From positions 423 to 29,559 of the forward strand of contig JALCCG010000261.1 in the NCBI GenBank assembly GCA_023212695.1: a stretch of DNA of 29,137 nt, read 5' to 3'. A program made the position numbers and the translations under genes. Source of the stretch: Sporisorium sorghi. Its lineage: Eukaryota; Basidiomycota; Ustilaginomycetes; Ustilaginales; Ustilaginaceae. Positions 29,063 through 29,137 of the stretch are shown here, piece after piece; position 1 is the first letter of the stretch, and every line of letters begins with the position of its first letter. The notes under the pieces were generated by a model that worked only from the letters and a program-made list of their open reading frames with translations, ran no database searches and was not told the origin of the DNA.

Positions 29063-29137
<75 letters not shown>
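28322..29137. other. Upstream region of the Zn2Cys6 gene with microsatellites and terminal poly-T
   Basis: This 816-base stretch is read as promoter and leader of the transcription factor gene. It holds a GATGC pentamer repeat (28344-28371), a (GT)n run (about 28616-28639), four GGTCGA hexamers (28786-28810), a GGAA run near 28910-28923 and 73 T at the end. The frame on the minus strand stays open, but it encodes repeats such as LDLDLDLD and has no ATG start, so it is left out of the gene. Confidence 0.6.
29065..29137. repeat. Terminal poly-T run of 73 bases
   Basis: The window ends in an uninterrupted T run longer than the two that flank the N gap. It may mark a contig end where assembly failed. 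Confidence 0.9.

Overview
This window looks like a nuclear contig from a basidiomycete fungus, most likely a smut or smut-like yeast (Ustilaginomycotina). The reasons are dense, intron-poor, GC-rich protein genes, short GT-AG introns where they occur, CT-rich leaders, and fungal families (Mdm12, Dre2, Bud23, Afg1, Emc10, a Zn2Cys6 factor, a Kre9/Knh1-like wall protein). The species assignment is an inference from gene content. No tRNA, rRNA, CRISPR array or intact transposon was seen. There is one 10-base N gap, flanked by long poly-T runs, and the window ends in poly-T.

Layout. Positions 1-232 are the end of an intron with C homopolymers. 233-3655 (+) is a 5'-truncated HoxX-like enzyme (formyltransferase plus crotonase) with a long fungal tail. 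4789-6396 (+) is an MFS anion:cation symporter-type transporter. 6771-8150 (+) is MDM12. 8528-8959 (+) is a small protein of unknown function behind a strong TATA box. 9823-10872 (+) is DRE2. 11187-12153 (-) is BUD23, with one intron. 12958-16401 (+) is an Afg1-type AAA ATPase whose frame continues into a DNAJC30-like J-domain/membrane module. 16626-17477 (-) is EMC10. 18097-19947 (-) is a disordered protein with a CaaX prenylation signal and a duplicated motif. 19948-23201 is a gene-poor stretch with a degenerate repeat family. 23202-24001 (-) is a three-exon Kre9/Knh1-like GPI protein with a 10-nt microexon. 24878-28321 (-) is a Zn2Cys6 transcription factor.

The genes do not form one pathway. 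Several are housekeeping: Fe-S assembly (Dre2), 18S rRNA methylation (Bud23), ER membrane insertion (Emc10), ER-mitochondria lipid contact (Mdm12) and mitochondrial proteostasis (Afg1). The points most worth a second look are five. First, a HoxX-type enzyme, which makes CO in bacteria, sits in a fungus. Second, the Afg1/J-domain fusion has an internal presequence-like motif. Third, a possible 56-nt intron in that gene would end the protein at the Afg1 boundary if spliced. Fourth, the prenylated protein carries two copies of a W-[DE]-D motif. Fifth, a degenerate repeat family fills the gene-poor stretch.
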